Source: Bacteroidota bacterium
GTDB taxonomy: Bacteria > Bacteroidota > Bacteroidia > Flavobacteriales_D > Crocinitomicaceae
DNA length: 64,000 bases
Reading direction: 5' to 3'
NCBI GenBank assembly: GCA_024280295.1
Contig: JAJRQK010000067.1
Coordinates: 1 to 64,000 of the forward strand
In this document: positions 37,701 to 46,303 of the stretch, piece after piece
Layout: each line of letters begins with the position of its first letter
Position numbering within the stretch: position 1 is the stretch's first letter
Made by a program: the position numbers and the translations under genes
The notes under the pieces: model-generated
Seen by the model: the letters and a program-made list of their open reading frames with translations, nothing else
Databases searched by the model: none
Told to the model about the DNA's origin: nothing

Positions 37701-39318
37701 CGGCAAAATAAGACTTACGGGATCACCACAAGAACCGCTACTAGTTGGAACAATCGATCTAAAAGATGGCGGTGCGAACGTAGCACTCTTGGGTGCCAAA
37801 TTTGGTTTCTCAGGACCAATTATCATTGATACTGATGGTTTCTTTATCAATGGAATTCCAGTTTCCGATGAGGAAGGAAATACGGGGTCACTTATTGGTG
37901 CTGTTTATCACGATAACTTTCAAGATTTCAACTTTGATTTATTATTTAACCTTGAGGATGATGCAATTAAACGTGACCCTATCCAACCTTGGATAGCAGC
38001 TCCACTTGATCGATTCTTAGTAATGAATTCAACCTATAAACCTGGAGATGTTTATTACGGCAAAGCCTATGTTCGAGGTACAGCTAACATTTTTGGTTAT
38101 GCCAATAATTTAGAGATCACAGTTGATATGGAAAGTCAACGCGGTACAAAAATTAATTTCCCGATGTATGGTGCAGGAGAAATTGCTGCAGAATATGATT
38201 ACATTGAGTTTATTAATCATTCTGCGAATCAAGCCCCAAAACCCCCAAAAATTAATTTTTCTGGCGTTCGATTGGATTTAAATTTCCTAGCTACACCGGA
38301 GGCTGAAATGAAGATAATCTTTAATGAAGACCTTGGAGATATCATCACAGCTACTGGATCAGGCAAAATATCAGTAGTTCTGGACAACTTTGGCGATATA
38401 AAAATGGATGGAACTTATACTATTAAGGATGGAGTATATGATTTCGCGATGGGACCAATCAAACAAAAATTCTTTATTGAGGAAGGGGGGAGTATTGGTT
38501 GGACAGGAAGCCCATATAATGCAAATTTAGATTTAAAGACTTACCATCGCGTTAGTGCTAATATTGCAGAATTAAGTTCCGATAAGTTTGGATCTTCCAA
38601 CTCACACGAAGAAATTCAATGCTACCTCAACCTAAAAGAAACACTCCTTTCTCCTGCAATCGATTTTGATATCAAAGCACCAAATGCAAACGAACGTGGT
38701 AAAACACTTATAAATAGAGTTAAGAGCAATTCAGATGAGCTAAACAGACAGTTTTTCTCTCTTCTCCTCTGGAAGAAATTTCAACCATTATCTGGTGAAA
38801 GTGCTGCGGGAGGGAGTGCTGCGATCGATCTTGTAACGAACCAGATTAATGCACTACTCTCAAAAATATCGAGTGACTACGCATTGAATGTCAATTTAGA
38901 CAATGATGAACTCACTGGAGATAATAGTTTTGAATTCGGTGTAAAAAAAGGATTCCTTGATGATCGACTGTTAATTTCCGGGAGCTTTGGTGTTGAAAGT
39001 CAAAAGAATGCATCAGAAGAAAGCGCATTGATTGGGGATCTAAATCTCGAATACTTACTGAATGAAAGTGGAACTTTTAGAATCAATATCTTCAACGAAT
39101 CGAATGCAAAAAATGTAATCCAGAATAAACAACAAGGAAACTTCACCCAAGGGGCAGGGATTCATTATCAAGAGGATTTCAACACCGTTGAAGATTTCAA
39201 GATGGTGCAATATTTCTTGGATATATTCCGAAAAAAGGACAATAAACGCTATCCCATTAAGCGAAAAAGGCGACAAGTTATCGTTCCGCCAAAAGATGAA
39301 ATAACTTCAAATCCTTGA
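34768..39318 (+). CDS. TamB-like translocation and assembly module protein (DUF490)
   Basis: This very large protein (1516 residues from ATG 34768) has one N-terminal membrane helix (about 8-30) and then over a thousand residues of repeating beta strands, as in the AsmA/TamB group of periplasm-spanning lipid-transfer grooves. The C-terminal 450 residues are TamB domain (for example GSGKISVVLDNFGDIKMDGT and the region after IGWTGSPYNANLDLKTYHR). The family moves phospholipids or helps assemble outer-membrane proteins between the membranes. No partner barrel (TamA) is adjacent. The last 30 residues are Lys/Arg-rich. Confidence 0.88.
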   Translation: MANLVKILGRSFGIVFELILIFIIAFAFAIRTSPVQTYLANKATDFLSKELKTNIKIDKVSIIFFDEVALDGFLILDQQGDSLFSAETVYATIDEMRLSGNYFKIGKLRLDQGYAHIKKNKSGEMNMQFLTDYFATDKKKESKNLEFAITSVELNNSRFIYDDDRNEEKLFGVDYAHLDAKNINARINDISIINADIKATIEEFSAEEQSGFILEKLTTKTDISTNGIFLSEFHLKSDKSSIHATKFNLKSSQLSDFTTFVDSVSFDADITESTVAMEDVALFGRALEGMDEIIQLKTKISKKVKNLKLYELDVRIKEKTKIQGTINLVDFANLEKAFFQEQIDYAYIDVEELEKIKLPKSSSSEYLDMDDRVKRLKYFRAKNVSLIGFYSQFVLNANHIRTALGGIRMDNGIVFTQNKPNKSLLFSKSIGSSYDIKVEHFNLGALLGSTTLGEVDGIMNLSGEAFSPSKIVFDDISGEINRFDLMNYPYSNIVIEKGTFKNNIFDANVEINDPNLTMSFIGGIDLNGSQNMSFKADVTEAVLNRLGLTNVPSSLATTIDINLDGTNINNYNGTVIVDCFSYVENSKEVNMPILSLDISRSETIDSFTMESSIATIGIQGKIDFTHIWSHINNAVSEIFPALYSENHEDTDDHIEDFFKFQVKLKDANEFLSVFAPGIRVTNGTSLEGNYAAQTSNFNTVFKSDLFVYNEMEFSDLLLNQRITANQLELEYHVDEFKYNDSLSFNDLFFTTNGGDNNLISEFTWDQETPNASSIKWETHVNDFDHFNFLIQPSYFSINERKWEITDASNFKIKSDTVQVKKFLVKRDHQSIKLSGQFSRQDKHRLKFDIKSLQLDEISEFISDTYKFKGELNSFGYIANPYDNFQHAGTAHIIGFYMDQQEIGDILINSKWDKPNKSIRLNGDLMYKGLRNFDFEGKYFVEREKENLEFDLVFDKTDIEFTNAFMDPDVLGDIHGFLDGKIRLTGSPQEPLLVGTIDLKDGGANVALLGAKFGFSGPIIIDTDGFFINGIPVSDEEGNTGSLIGAVYHDNFQDFNFDLLFNLEDDAIKRDPIQPWIAAPLDRFLVMNSTYKPGDVYYGKAYVRGTANIFGYANNLEITVDMESQRGTKINFPMYGAGEIAAEYDYIEFINHSANQAPKPPKINFSGVRLDLNFLATPEAEMKIIFNEDLGDIITATGSGKISVVLDNFGDIKMDGTYTIKDGVYDFAMGPIKQKFFIEEGGSIGWTGSPYNANLDLKTYHRVSANIAELSSDKFGSSNSHEEIQCYLNLKETLLSPAIDFDIKAPNANERGKTLINRVKSNSDELNRQFFSLLLWKKFQPLSGESAAGGSAAIDLVTNQINALLSKISSDYALNVNLDNDELTGDNSFEFGVKKGFLDDRLLISGSFGVESQKNASEESALIGDLNLEYLLNESGTFRINIFNESNAKNVIQNKQQGNFTQGAGIHYQEDFNTVEDFKMVQYFLDIFRKKDNKRYPIKRKRRQVIVPPKDEITSNP

Positions 39319-39461
39319 GTAAATTGATGAAACTAGAGCATTCATCCTAAGAATTACATCCTAGGTCTATAATGCATCTAGTTCTAACGAATTTAATGCT
39401 TAAATCTCCCAAATTTGATACCTTCGTATTTGCATAATCGCGAGGCAAATAATTGGCATGT

Positions 39462-40946
39462 ATGAAAAAAGTACTGATTGCAAATAGAGGAGAAATAGCA
39501 AGACGAATCATTCGCACATTGAAAAAAATGGGGATTAAAAGCGTAGCTATTTATTCTGACGCCGATGAAAATTCTCCACACGTACTTGAAGCAGATGAAG
39601 CTGTTCATGTTGGTGCGTCACCATCATCTGAAAGCTATTTAAAAGAGGACGTCATTCTTGACTATTGTAAGAAATTAAAGGTTGATGGAATACACCCAGG
39701 CTATGGATTCCTCTCAGAAAATGCATCTTTTGCCAAAAAAGTAACAGACGCTGGAATCACATTTGTCGGTCCTACTCCCGAAGCGATGAATATAATGGGT
39801 GATAAATTGAGTGCGAAACAAGCCGTTAAGGAGTACAATGTACCTCTTGTTCCTGGAATTGACCAAGCAGTTGTTGATGTTGCGGAAGCCAAAAGATTCG
39901 CAGAGCAAATTGGTTATCCAGTCCTAATCAAGGCTTCTGCTGGTGGTGGAGGAAAAGGAATGCGTCTTGTCGAAGATCCAGAAACATTTGAAGAACAAAT
40001 GCGACTTGCGCAAAATGAAGCACGGTCTTCTTTTGGAAATGATGCCGTATTTGTTGAGAAATTCGTTCTCAAACCTAGACATATTGAAATTCAAGTTTTT
40101 GCAGATAAACATGGAAACGTTGTTCACTTATTTGAGCGCGAATGTTCTATTCAACGTCGACACCAAAAAGTCATAGAAGAAGCCCCTTCAGCTCTACTCA
40201 CACCAGAATTACGAGAGGAAATGGGAGCAGCGGCAATTAGCGTTTGCAAAGCATGTAATTATCTTGGTGCTGGTACTGTAGAGTTTCTAGTTGATGCAAA
40301 CTACGACTTCTTCTTCTTAGAGATGAACACACGATTACAGGTTGAGCATGCTGTTACTGAACAGATCACAGGAACTGATCTTGTTGAATGGCAAATTCGA
40401 GTGGCACGCGGTGAAAAACTACCAAAAACTCAAAGCGAACTATCAATCAATGGGCATGCAATTGAAGTGCGCGTTTATGCTGAAGATAGTCTGAATGGAT
40501 TTATTCCAGACATTGGAAAATTAGATCGCTATCGAATACCTAAAGGAGTAAATGTCCGAGTAGATGATGCTTATGCTGAAGGAATGGATATTCCTATTTA
40601 CTACGACCCAATGATTGCCAAGTTATCTGTTTGGGGAGAGAATCGTCAGAGTGCAATTAGTACGACAATTGAAGCCATTGATGATTATCAAATTTCTGGT
40701 GTAAAAACAACACTTGATTTTGGAAAGTACGTGCTTAAACATGAAGCATTTACATCTGGTATTTTCGATACTAATTTTGTGAAGCATTACTTCTCAGACA
40801 CGACTGTGATTAAAGAGAGTACGAAGGAAGAATTCGACGCCTTATCTTCTAGTATAGCAAGTATTTGGTCAACGATTCGTGAGAAGAAAAATGAGAATTT
40901 TGCATCTCGCCCGATTACAAGTAACTGGATGACAGAAAACGACTAA
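39462..40946 (+). CDS. accC: Biotin carboxylase (acetyl-CoA or acyl-CoA carboxylase subunit)
   Basis: The 494-residue enzyme carboxylates biotin with bicarbonate and ATP. It has the biotin carboxylase N-domain (MKKVLIANRGEIARRIIRTL), the ATP-grasp domain with the Gly-rich loop KASAGGGGKGMRLV and the catalytic EMNTRLQVEHAVTE, and the C-domain. It is about 45 residues longer than E. coli AccC owing to a C-terminal tail, and has no biotin carrier domain. No carrier or carboxyltransferase gene is adjacent, so whether it serves acetyl-CoA or propionyl-CoA carboxylase is open. ATG 39462 is chosen over the upstream TTG. Confidence 0.92.
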   Translation: MKKVLIANRGEIARRIIRTLKKMGIKSVAIYSDADENSPHVLEADEAVHVGASPSSESYLKEDVILDYCKKLKVDGIHPGYGFLSENASFAKKVTDAGITFVGPTPEAMNIMGDKLSAKQAVKEYNVPLVPGIDQAVVDVAEAKRFAEQIGYPVLIKASAGGGGKGMRLVEDPETFEEQMRLAQNEARSSFGNDAVFVEKFVLKPRHIEIQVFADKHGNVVHLFERECSIQRRHQKVIEEAPSALLTPELREEMGAAAISVCKACNYLGAGTVEFLVDANYDFFFLEMNTRLQVEHAVTEQITGTDLVEWQIRVARGEKLPKTQSELSINGHAIEVRVYAEDSLNGFIPDIGKLDRYRIPKGVNVRVDDAYAEGMDIPIYYDPMIAKLSVWGENRQSAISTTIEAIDDYQISGVKTTLDFGKYVLKHEAFTSGIFDTNFVKHYFSDTTVIKESTKEEFDALSSSIASIWSTIREKKNENFASRPITSNWMTEND

Positions 40947-41166
40947 TTCTGCTTAACAAAACTCACTTCATAAGTGGATTTTACACTCTAATTCAAATCC
41001 ATCTATCAATTTGAATATCAACACCTAAGAGGACTCCGCTTTAAATTATCTGAAGCGAGAAAATAAATCGAGAAAGAAAAACCCGAAAATTGTCAATAAA
41101 TATCTCAAAAGCTACCCACTTGTATTAATAAATCATACTATTTTTACCCCTCAAAACTCAAACAGA

Positions 41167-42378
41167 ATGAATTTACACGAATATCAAGGAAAGTCAATTT
41201 TAAAGTCATTTGGTGTTGCTATCCAAGCGGGTAAAGTTGTCGACAAAGTTGAAGATGCTCTTACAGCTGCAAAAGAACTAAGCGAAGAAACAGGTACAGA
41301 ATGGTACGTAGTTAAAGCACAAATTCATGCAGGAGGTCGTGGAAAAGGAACTGTTGCAGAAACTGGATCTCATGGTGTTGTTCTTGCAAAAGGGATTGAT
41401 AAAATTGAAGAAACTGTAAATGGAATCCTAGGAGGTCACCTTACTACTGCTCAAACAAACGGTGTAGGAAAAAAAGTAAATAAAGTTCTCATCGCGGAGG
41501 ATGTTTACTATCCAGGAGAAAGCGAGCCATCTGAATTCTATATGTCAGTTCTATTGGATCGTGAAATGGGCAGAAATGTTATCATATACTCCACAGAAGG
41601 AGGAATGGACATCGAAGCAGTAGCTGAAAATACTCCACAACTAATTTTTAAAGAAGTTATTGATCCACGCGTTGGATTGCAGGGCTTTCAACTCCGCAAG
41701 ATCGCATTCAACCTTGGACTTTCGGGAGCAGCTTTCAAAGGAATGACGAAATTCATTCATTCTTTATACGCAGCTTATGAAGGATGTGATGCTAGCATGT
41801 TTGAGATTAATCCTGTGTTAAAAACTTCGGACGATAAAATCATTGCAGTTGATGCAAAAGTAACACTCGATGGCAACGGTTTATTCCGACACAAGGAATA
41901 TGCTGCGATGCGTGACAAAACAGAGGAAGATCCGACAGAAGTTGAAGCGGATGAAGCAGGTTTGAATTTTGTGAAACTAGATGGAAATGTAGGATGCATG
42001 GTTAATGGAGCTGGACTTGCGATGGCAACTATGGATATTATTAAACTTTCAGGTGGAAGTCCAGCAAATTTTCTTGATGTTGGAGGTACAGCAGATGCAG
42101 AACGTGTTGAGAAAGCCTTTGGAATCATTTTAAAAGATGAAAATGTAAAAGCTATTTTGATTAATATCTTTGGTGGAATTGTTCGTTGTGACCGAGTGGC
42201 TCAAGGAGTTGTTGATGCATACAAATCGTTTGGTAAATTTCCAGTACCATTAATTGTTCGTTTACAAGGTACAAATGCTGTTGAAGCCAAGGAGTTAATC
42301 GATAACTCTGGACTGGATGTTATTTCGGTTGTATTGTTGCAAGAAGCAGCAGATAAAGTATCTGAAGTTTTGGCTTAG
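41167..42378 (+). CDS. sucC: Succinate--CoA ligase, beta subunit
   Basis: The 403-residue ATP-grasp subunit makes ATP (or GTP) from succinyl-CoA in the citric acid cycle together with SucD, which is not in the window. The start MNLHEYQGKSILKSFGV, the ATP-site region VVKAQIHAGGRGKG, FEINPVL, and the C-terminal ligase domain with ILINIFGGIVRCD are all as expected. Separation from sucD is common in Bacteroidota. A strong terminator follows 25 bases after the stop. Confidence 0.96.
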   Translation: MNLHEYQGKSILKSFGVAIQAGKVVDKVEDALTAAKELSEETGTEWYVVKAQIHAGGRGKGTVAETGSHGVVLAKGIDKIEETVNGILGGHLTTAQTNGVGKKVNKVLIAEDVYYPGESEPSEFYMSVLLDREMGRNVIIYSTEGGMDIEAVAENTPQLIFKEVIDPRVGLQGFQLRKIAFNLGLSGAAFKGMTKFIHSLYAAYEGCDASMFEINPVLKTSDDKIIAVDAKVTLDGNGLFRHKEYAAMRDKTEEDPTEVEADEAGLNFVKLDGNVGCMVNGAGLAMATMDIIKLSGGSPANFLDVGGTADAERVEKAFGIILKDENVKAILINIFGGIVRCDRVAQGVVDAYKSFGKFPVPLIVRLQGTNAVEAKELIDNSGLDVISVVLLQEAADKVSEVLA

Positions 42379-42402
42379 AAATAAGTCTTTATATAGAACT
42401 GG

Positions 42403-42432
42403 AGACCGTTTCGTGAGGAATGGTCTTTTTTT
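42403..42432 (+). terminator. Rho-independent terminator of sucC
   Basis: A ten-pair stem AGACCGTTTC/GGAATGGTCT around the tetraloop GTGA is followed by seven T. It closes the sucC transcript and lies just before the map promoter. Confidence 0.9.
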
Positions 42433-42446
42433 GTTATAATTCATTT

Positions 42447-42454
42447 TATCTTTG
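42447..42454 (+). promoter_or_regulatory. Candidate -7 promoter element of map
   Basis: TATCTTTG matches the Bacteroidota -7 element exactly, 27 bases before ATG 42482. A TTG at 42431 lies only 13 bases upstream, shorter than usual. If this is the promoter, the transcript starts near 42461 and the upstream TTG at 42452 cannot be the start codon. Confidence 0.45.
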
Positions 42455-42481
42455 CACCTCATGTATTTTTTGAAAAAAAGT

Positions 42482-43261
42482 ATGATCATATACAAAACAG
42501 CCGAAGAAATTGAAATCATGCGCGAAGCTGCACAAATAGTGAGTAGAACACTTGGTATTATCGCAGCAGAAATCGGTCCAGGTGCTACACCCAATAAACT
42601 TGATGCAATTGCAGAAGAGTACATCTTATCACAAAATGCTGTTCCAGGATTTAAAGGATTATATGGTTGTCCAAGTACGCTTTTGATCTCTGTGAACGAG
42701 CAAGTTGTTCATGGATTACCAACCGATAAACCATTAAAAGATGGCGATATTGTTTCAGTAGACTGCGGATCAGTTTACAACGGATATTACGGAGATCATG
42801 CTTATACATTTCAAATTGGAGAAGTCTCTGATGAAAAGAAGCGATTACTCAAAGTAACCTATGAATGTTTAATGTTAGGGATTGCGGAAGCTAAACTAGG
42901 AAATCGAATTGGTGATATCAGCTTTGCAATTCAAAATCATGCTGAGAAACATGGTTATGGCGTTGTTCGTGACCTAGTTGGACATGGTCTCGGTAAAACA
43001 CTACATGAAGACCCGCAAGTCCCAAATTATGGTCGCAGAGGGCGAGGTAAAAAAATTCAAGATGGACTTACAATTGCGATTGAACCTATGATTAACATGG
43101 GAACTGAAAAGGTGATTCAACTGGATGACAATTGGACAATAGTAACCGAAGATGGACTTCCTAGTGCACATTTCGAGCACGATATTGCGGTAATAAATGG
43201 CAAGCCTGAAATTCTTTCGACATTCGACTATGTTGAAGATGCACTTAAGAACAAAGGATGA
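42482..43261 (+). CDS. map: Methionine aminopeptidase, type I
   Basis: It removes the initiator Met from nascent proteins. The 259-residue type I enzyme starts at MIIYKTAEEIEIMREAAQI; the metal-binding residues are Asp in SVDCGSVYNGYYGDHAYTF, His in VGHGLGKTLHEDP, Glu in AIEPMINMG and the final Glu in SAHFEHDIAV. The start at 42482 matches the family and lies after the candidate promoter. The stop overlaps the next gene's ATG by four bases. Confidence 0.96.
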   Translation: MIIYKTAEEIEIMREAAQIVSRTLGIIAAEIGPGATPNKLDAIAEEYILSQNAVPGFKGLYGCPSTLLISVNEQVVHGLPTDKPLKDGDIVSVDCGSVYNGYYGDHAYTFQIGEVSDEKKRLLKVTYECLMLGIAEAKLGNRIGDISFAIQNHAEKHGYGVVRDLVGHGLGKTLHEDPQVPNYGRRGRGKKIQDGLTIAIEPMINMGTEKVIQLDDNWTIVTEDGLPSAHFEHDIAVINGKPEILSTFDYVEDALKNKG

Positions 43262-43815
43262 CCCGTGAAAGCCGTGTTATTTTCATGACCACGTTAATGC
43301 TTATTGCATTTGCGTGTTGGACTTTAATTGAAAATGGGATTTTTATTTTTCCTATTCCACTAAATGAGCCTTTATTTTTTGTGAGCACACTGATCTTCTT
43401 GTATTTGAATAAAAAACAATGGAGGCTTGGTTTTTTTGCTGTAATCACTGGATTACTTTGGTTGTTAACCACCCAATTCTTTTGGAGTTTCATCTATGGA
43501 CATGGAGACATGACAGCATTTAGTCAGACATTGGTAACAGATTTTTGCTACCTAGGTTTTACTCTCATGCTACTCATTGCAGGTATTTACTTTAGTATTA
43601 AGCAAAAGTCAGCTATCATGTATTTTTTAGCTGCACTTTTTGTAGTTTCATTAATTGCCAGTGTGATTCTTAATAATTCATTACTCCTACTTACTTCATT
43701 TTCAATCATGGCGCTTTCATCACAACTAGTAAAAGCTGTTCAACCATTTCATCTTCTTTGGCTACTTCTATTTCTATTGAAAGCAGCTGAATGGATTTCA
43801 TACATAGTTAATTAG
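43258..43815 (+). CDS. Hypothetical multi-pass membrane protein
   Basis: I do not recognise this 185-residue protein. It has about six hydrophobic segments with short loops (for example VIFMTTLMLIAFACWTLIEN and LGFTLMLLIAGIYFSI), few charges and no signal for cleavage. Its ATG overlaps the map stop codon, so it is translationally coupled to map; a role linked to methionine removal is not implied. Confidence 0.65.
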   Translation: MTRESRVIFMTTLMLIAFACWTLIENGIFIFPIPLNEPLFFVSTLIFLYLNKKQWRLGFFAVITGLLWLLTTQFFWSFIYGHGDMTAFSQTLVTDFCYLGFTLMLLIAGIYFSIKQKSAIMYFLAALFVVSLIASVILNNSLLLLTSFSIMALSSQLVKAVQPFHLLWLLLFLLKAAEWISYIVN

Positions 43816-43891
43816 TACAAGCAAGAAATCAGTTGATTTTCATGTATTTGTAAAATAAGTCAGTTTTTCAGAAAAAAAGGCAGAAATACTA

Positions 43892-43921
43892 TTTGTTGTT
43901 CGCATTGAATTCGTAAATTTG
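43892..43921 (+). promoter_or_regulatory. Promoter of tRNA-Ser (TTTG-N18-TAAATTTG)
   Basis: A -33 TTTG (43892..43895) and a -7 TAAATTTG (43914..43921) are separated by 18 bases, which matches the Bacteroidota housekeeping promoter in full. Transcription should begin near 43927, about 13 bases before the mature tRNA. Confidence 0.75.
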
Positions 43922-43939
43922 CCTACGCATTTTGCGCAA

Positions 43940-44027
43940 GGAGAGGTGCCTGAGTGGCCGAAAGGACTTGTTTGCTAAATAAGCGTACCTCAAAAGGGTA
44001 CCCAGGGTTCGAATCCCTGTCTCTCCG
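43940..44027 (+). tRNA. tRNA-Ser (anticodon GCT)
   Basis: The 88-base sequence folds into a class II tRNA: acceptor stem GGAGAGG with TCTCTCC, D-loop GAGTGGCCGAAAGG, anticodon arm CTTGT-TTGCTAA-ATAAG with anticodon GCT for AGC/AGT codons, a long variable arm (GTACCTCAAAAGGGTAC) and the T arm CAGGGTTCGAATCCCTG. Discriminator G fits serine. CCA is not encoded. Confidence 0.96.
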
Positions 44028-44033
44028 CAGTAG

Positions 44034-44071
44034 GGGATAACTGACAAAAGTGTGTTAGTTGTCCCTTTTTT
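44034..44071 (+). terminator. Rho-independent terminator of tRNA-Ser
   Basis: GGGATAACT (44034..44042) pairs with AGTTGTCCC (44057..44065), extended by more pairs inward, and is followed by TTTTTT. It starts seven bases after the tRNA. Confidence 0.9.
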
Positions 44072-44209
44072 GTTACACCTAGATTAAAATGTTAATGCAA
44101 GTTTTGGTACATTTTCAGGCAATCCTTTAATATGGTGAGCAATAAATAGAGGTTCATCTTTCATAATCATTTAGTAAATTCGTACTTGTCCAATTACATT
44201 GAGCTATTT

Positions 44210-44911
44210 ATGACATTATTTCCATTATTTGCTGGCACTTTATCATCCTTACTTCATGTAATATCTGGACCAGATCACCTAGCAGCTGTAACACCTTTAG
44301 CTATAGAAACTAAAAGAAAGGCATGGAAAATTGGTTTATTTTGGGGGATAGGTCACTTACTAGGCATGTTATTGATTGGTGTTTTGTTTCTGTTTTTCAA
44401 GGATCTTATCCCTGTTGATTCTATATCTGAGTATAGTGAACAATTAGTTGCTTATGTACTAATTGGAGTAGGTTCATGGGCATTATTTAGATTATTTAAA
44501 GATCCAAAAGATCACAAGCATCATCATATTCATTCCGGAAAAAATTCATTTATCCATTCTCACGACCACACCCATACTGATGATTTAATCGAACACACAC
44601 ATAAAAAAGAAATCAAACAAAGTATTCTTTCTGCTTTTGGAATTGGATTCCTCCATGGTCTAGCTGGTGTAGCACATTTTTTATTACTGTTGCCTGCGTT
44701 AGGTTTTGAAGAGCAAATAGACAGTGTGGTTTATATTATTGGTTTTGCAATCGGCACTGTGCTTGCAATGACAATTTATGCTTTTGTCTTAGGGAAGTTG
44801 GCATCACTAACCAAGCAACAACACAATGAAGTATTTTTCAAAGGTGTACGTTTTGCAGGTGGATTATTTGCAGTTATTATTGGCTTTTATTGGTTATACC
44901 TCACTTTCTAG
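44210..44911 (+). CDS. UreH/NicO-type membrane permease, probable nickel transporter
   Basis: The product has six or so helices, the family motif HVISGPDHLAAVTPLAIE near the N-terminus and a second half with GIGFLHGLAGVAHFLLLLPAL. Between them lies a His-rich cytoplasmic or periplasmic loop (about residues 95-140, some 14 His). Relatives (UreH, RcnA/NicO, HupE-like) carry nickel or cobalt for urease or hydrogenase. Its end lies 11 bases from the end of the hydrogenase gene run, so nickel supply to that enzyme is a reasonable inference. ATG 44210 is chosen; TTG 44186 would add eight residues. Confidence 0.78.
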   Translation: MTLFPLFAGTLSSLLHVISGPDHLAAVTPLAIETKRKAWKIGLFWGIGHLLGMLLIGVLFLFFKDLIPVDSISEYSEQLVAYVLIGVGSWALFRLFKDPKDHKHHHIHSGKNSFIHSHDHTHTDDLIEHTHKKEIKQSILSAFGIGFLHGLAGVAHFLLLLPALGFEEQIDSVVYIIGFAIGTVLAMTIYAFVLGKLASLTKQQHNEVFFKGVRFAGGLFAVIIGFYWLYLTF

Positions 44912-44922
44912 ATTGAATTGAG

Positions 44923-46302
44923 TTAAAGATCTTTCAATTCTCTAAGAATCAATTCAATTGATTCTTTTGCATCCCCAAAGAGCATTTTTGTATTGTCTTT
45001 AAAGAAAAGTGGGTTTTGGATACCTGCATAACCAGGCTTCATACTTCTTTTTAGGACAACAACACTTTTTGTTTTTGATAATTCCAATATTGGCATTCCA
45101 TATATTTTACTAGTAGGATCTTCAAGTGCAGATGGATTAACCACATCATTTGCTCCAACAACAATGGCAACATCTGTAGAGGCTAGATAATCATTTGCTT
45201 CCTCCAAGTCTAACAGCTTATCGTACGAAATATCAGCTTCTGCTAATAGGACATTCATATGTCCAGGCATTCTACCCGCAACAGGATGTATCGCATATTT
45301 AAATTCGACATCATTCGACTCTAAAACGGATTCGAGATCCTTAATTGTTTTTTGGGCTTGTGCCACCGCCATTCCGTAGCCAGGGATGATACAAACCCTT
45401 GATGAATAGGCCAATTGGATGGCTAAATCAGAAGGGTTTATTTCCTTTACATCTCCATCAACACTAGATTCTCCACCCTTTGAAGATGAAAAATTACCAA
45501 AAATCACACTCAACAAAGATCTATTCATTGCCTTACACATTAATAGTGTCAAAATGATTCCTGAAGAACCTACAAGTACACCACCCAAGAGCATTAATTT
45601 ATTATCGGTCATAATTCCAGATATGGCAGCTGTAATTCCCGTTAACGAGTTTAATAGTGATATAACAACAGGCATATCTGCGCCACCAATTGGTGCTACG
45701 AAGATGAATCCGTACAATAATGACAAAGCAATAAAAACACACAAATGAGTAATCGATAAATTTCCACTAATTGAGAAGAAGATCATCGCTGAAATTGCAA
45801 CTACTAATAATGTAATATTAATCAGAGTTGAGAAAGATATCCTGAGGTGTTTATCTTGAATTTTTCCACTTAGTTTTCCATAAGCAATTAAAGAACCCAA
45901 GAACGCAACAAAACCTAAAAATAAGTTTAACAGAACTATAACTAATTGTCCAGTTTCGCCGCTAAAATCATTATTAATCAACCAAACTAAAGAAACAAGT
46001 GCAGCAGCTAAACCACCGAACCCATTTAACAATGATACCATTTCTGGCATTTTTGTCATTTGAACTCTATGAGAGGATATTATTCCAATAATTGCACCGA
46101 TAGAAATACCAATAACGATGATCAAATAGTTGTTATCATCAGTAACAACAGGATACAGTATAGAGACTAAAACACCTAACCCAAGAGCAACTGCGGCAAT
46201 AAGATTCCCTTTACTTGCAGAAGCTGGATTCGAAAGTTTTCTTAATCCAATAATTAATAATATCGATGCACAAAATAATAATAGGTCGAGTATCTGTTCC
46301 AT
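44923..46302 (-). CDS. pntB: NAD(P) transhydrogenase, beta subunit
   Basis: The 459-residue subunit has about eight N-terminal membrane helices of the proton channel (domain II) and a C-terminal NADP(H)-binding domain III (about 280-459; VCIIPGYGMAVAQAQKTIKDL, HPVAGRMPGHMNVLLAEA, VVIVGANDVVNPSA). With PntAA and PntAB it moves a hydride between NAD(H) and NADP(H) coupled to proton flow, normally making NADPH from NADH. It is the last gene of the long hydrogenase run and lies one base after pntAB. Confidence 0.95.
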   Translation of the reverse strand: MEQILDLLLFCASILLIIGLRKLSNPASASKGNLIAAVALGLGVLVSILYPVVTDDNNYLIIVIGISIGAIIGIISSHRVQMTKMPEMVSLLNGFGGLAAALVSLVWLINNDFSGETGQLVIVLLNLFLGFVAFLGSLIAYGKLSGKIQDKHLRISFSTLINITLLVVAISAMIFFSISGNLSITHLCVFIALSLLYGFIFVAPIGGADMPVVISLLNSLTGITAAISGIMTDNKLMLLGGVLVGSSGIILTLLMCKAMNRSLLSVIFGNFSSSKGGESSVDGDVKEINPSDLAIQLAYSSRVCIIPGYGMAVAQAQKTIKDLESVLESNDVEFKYAIHPVAGRMPGHMNVLLAEADISYDKLLDLEEANDYLASTDVAIVVGANDVVNPSALEDPTSKIYGMPILELSKTKSVVVLKRSMKPGYAGIQNPLFFKDNTKMLFGDAKESIELILRELKDL

Positions 46303-46303
46303 T

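Noticed and set aside
41775-42128. 117-codon frame antisense to sucC
   Set aside because: Shadow frame created by the codon pattern of sucC; the product is Ser/Ala-rich and without domain features.
44515-44615. CAC/CAT-rich stretch as a DNA repeat
   Set aside because: It encodes the His-rich loop of the permease in frame and is not a regular repeat at DNA level.
45419-45748. 109-codon frame antisense to pntB
   Set aside because: Lies within a fully conserved transhydrogenase gene and shows no independent coding signal.
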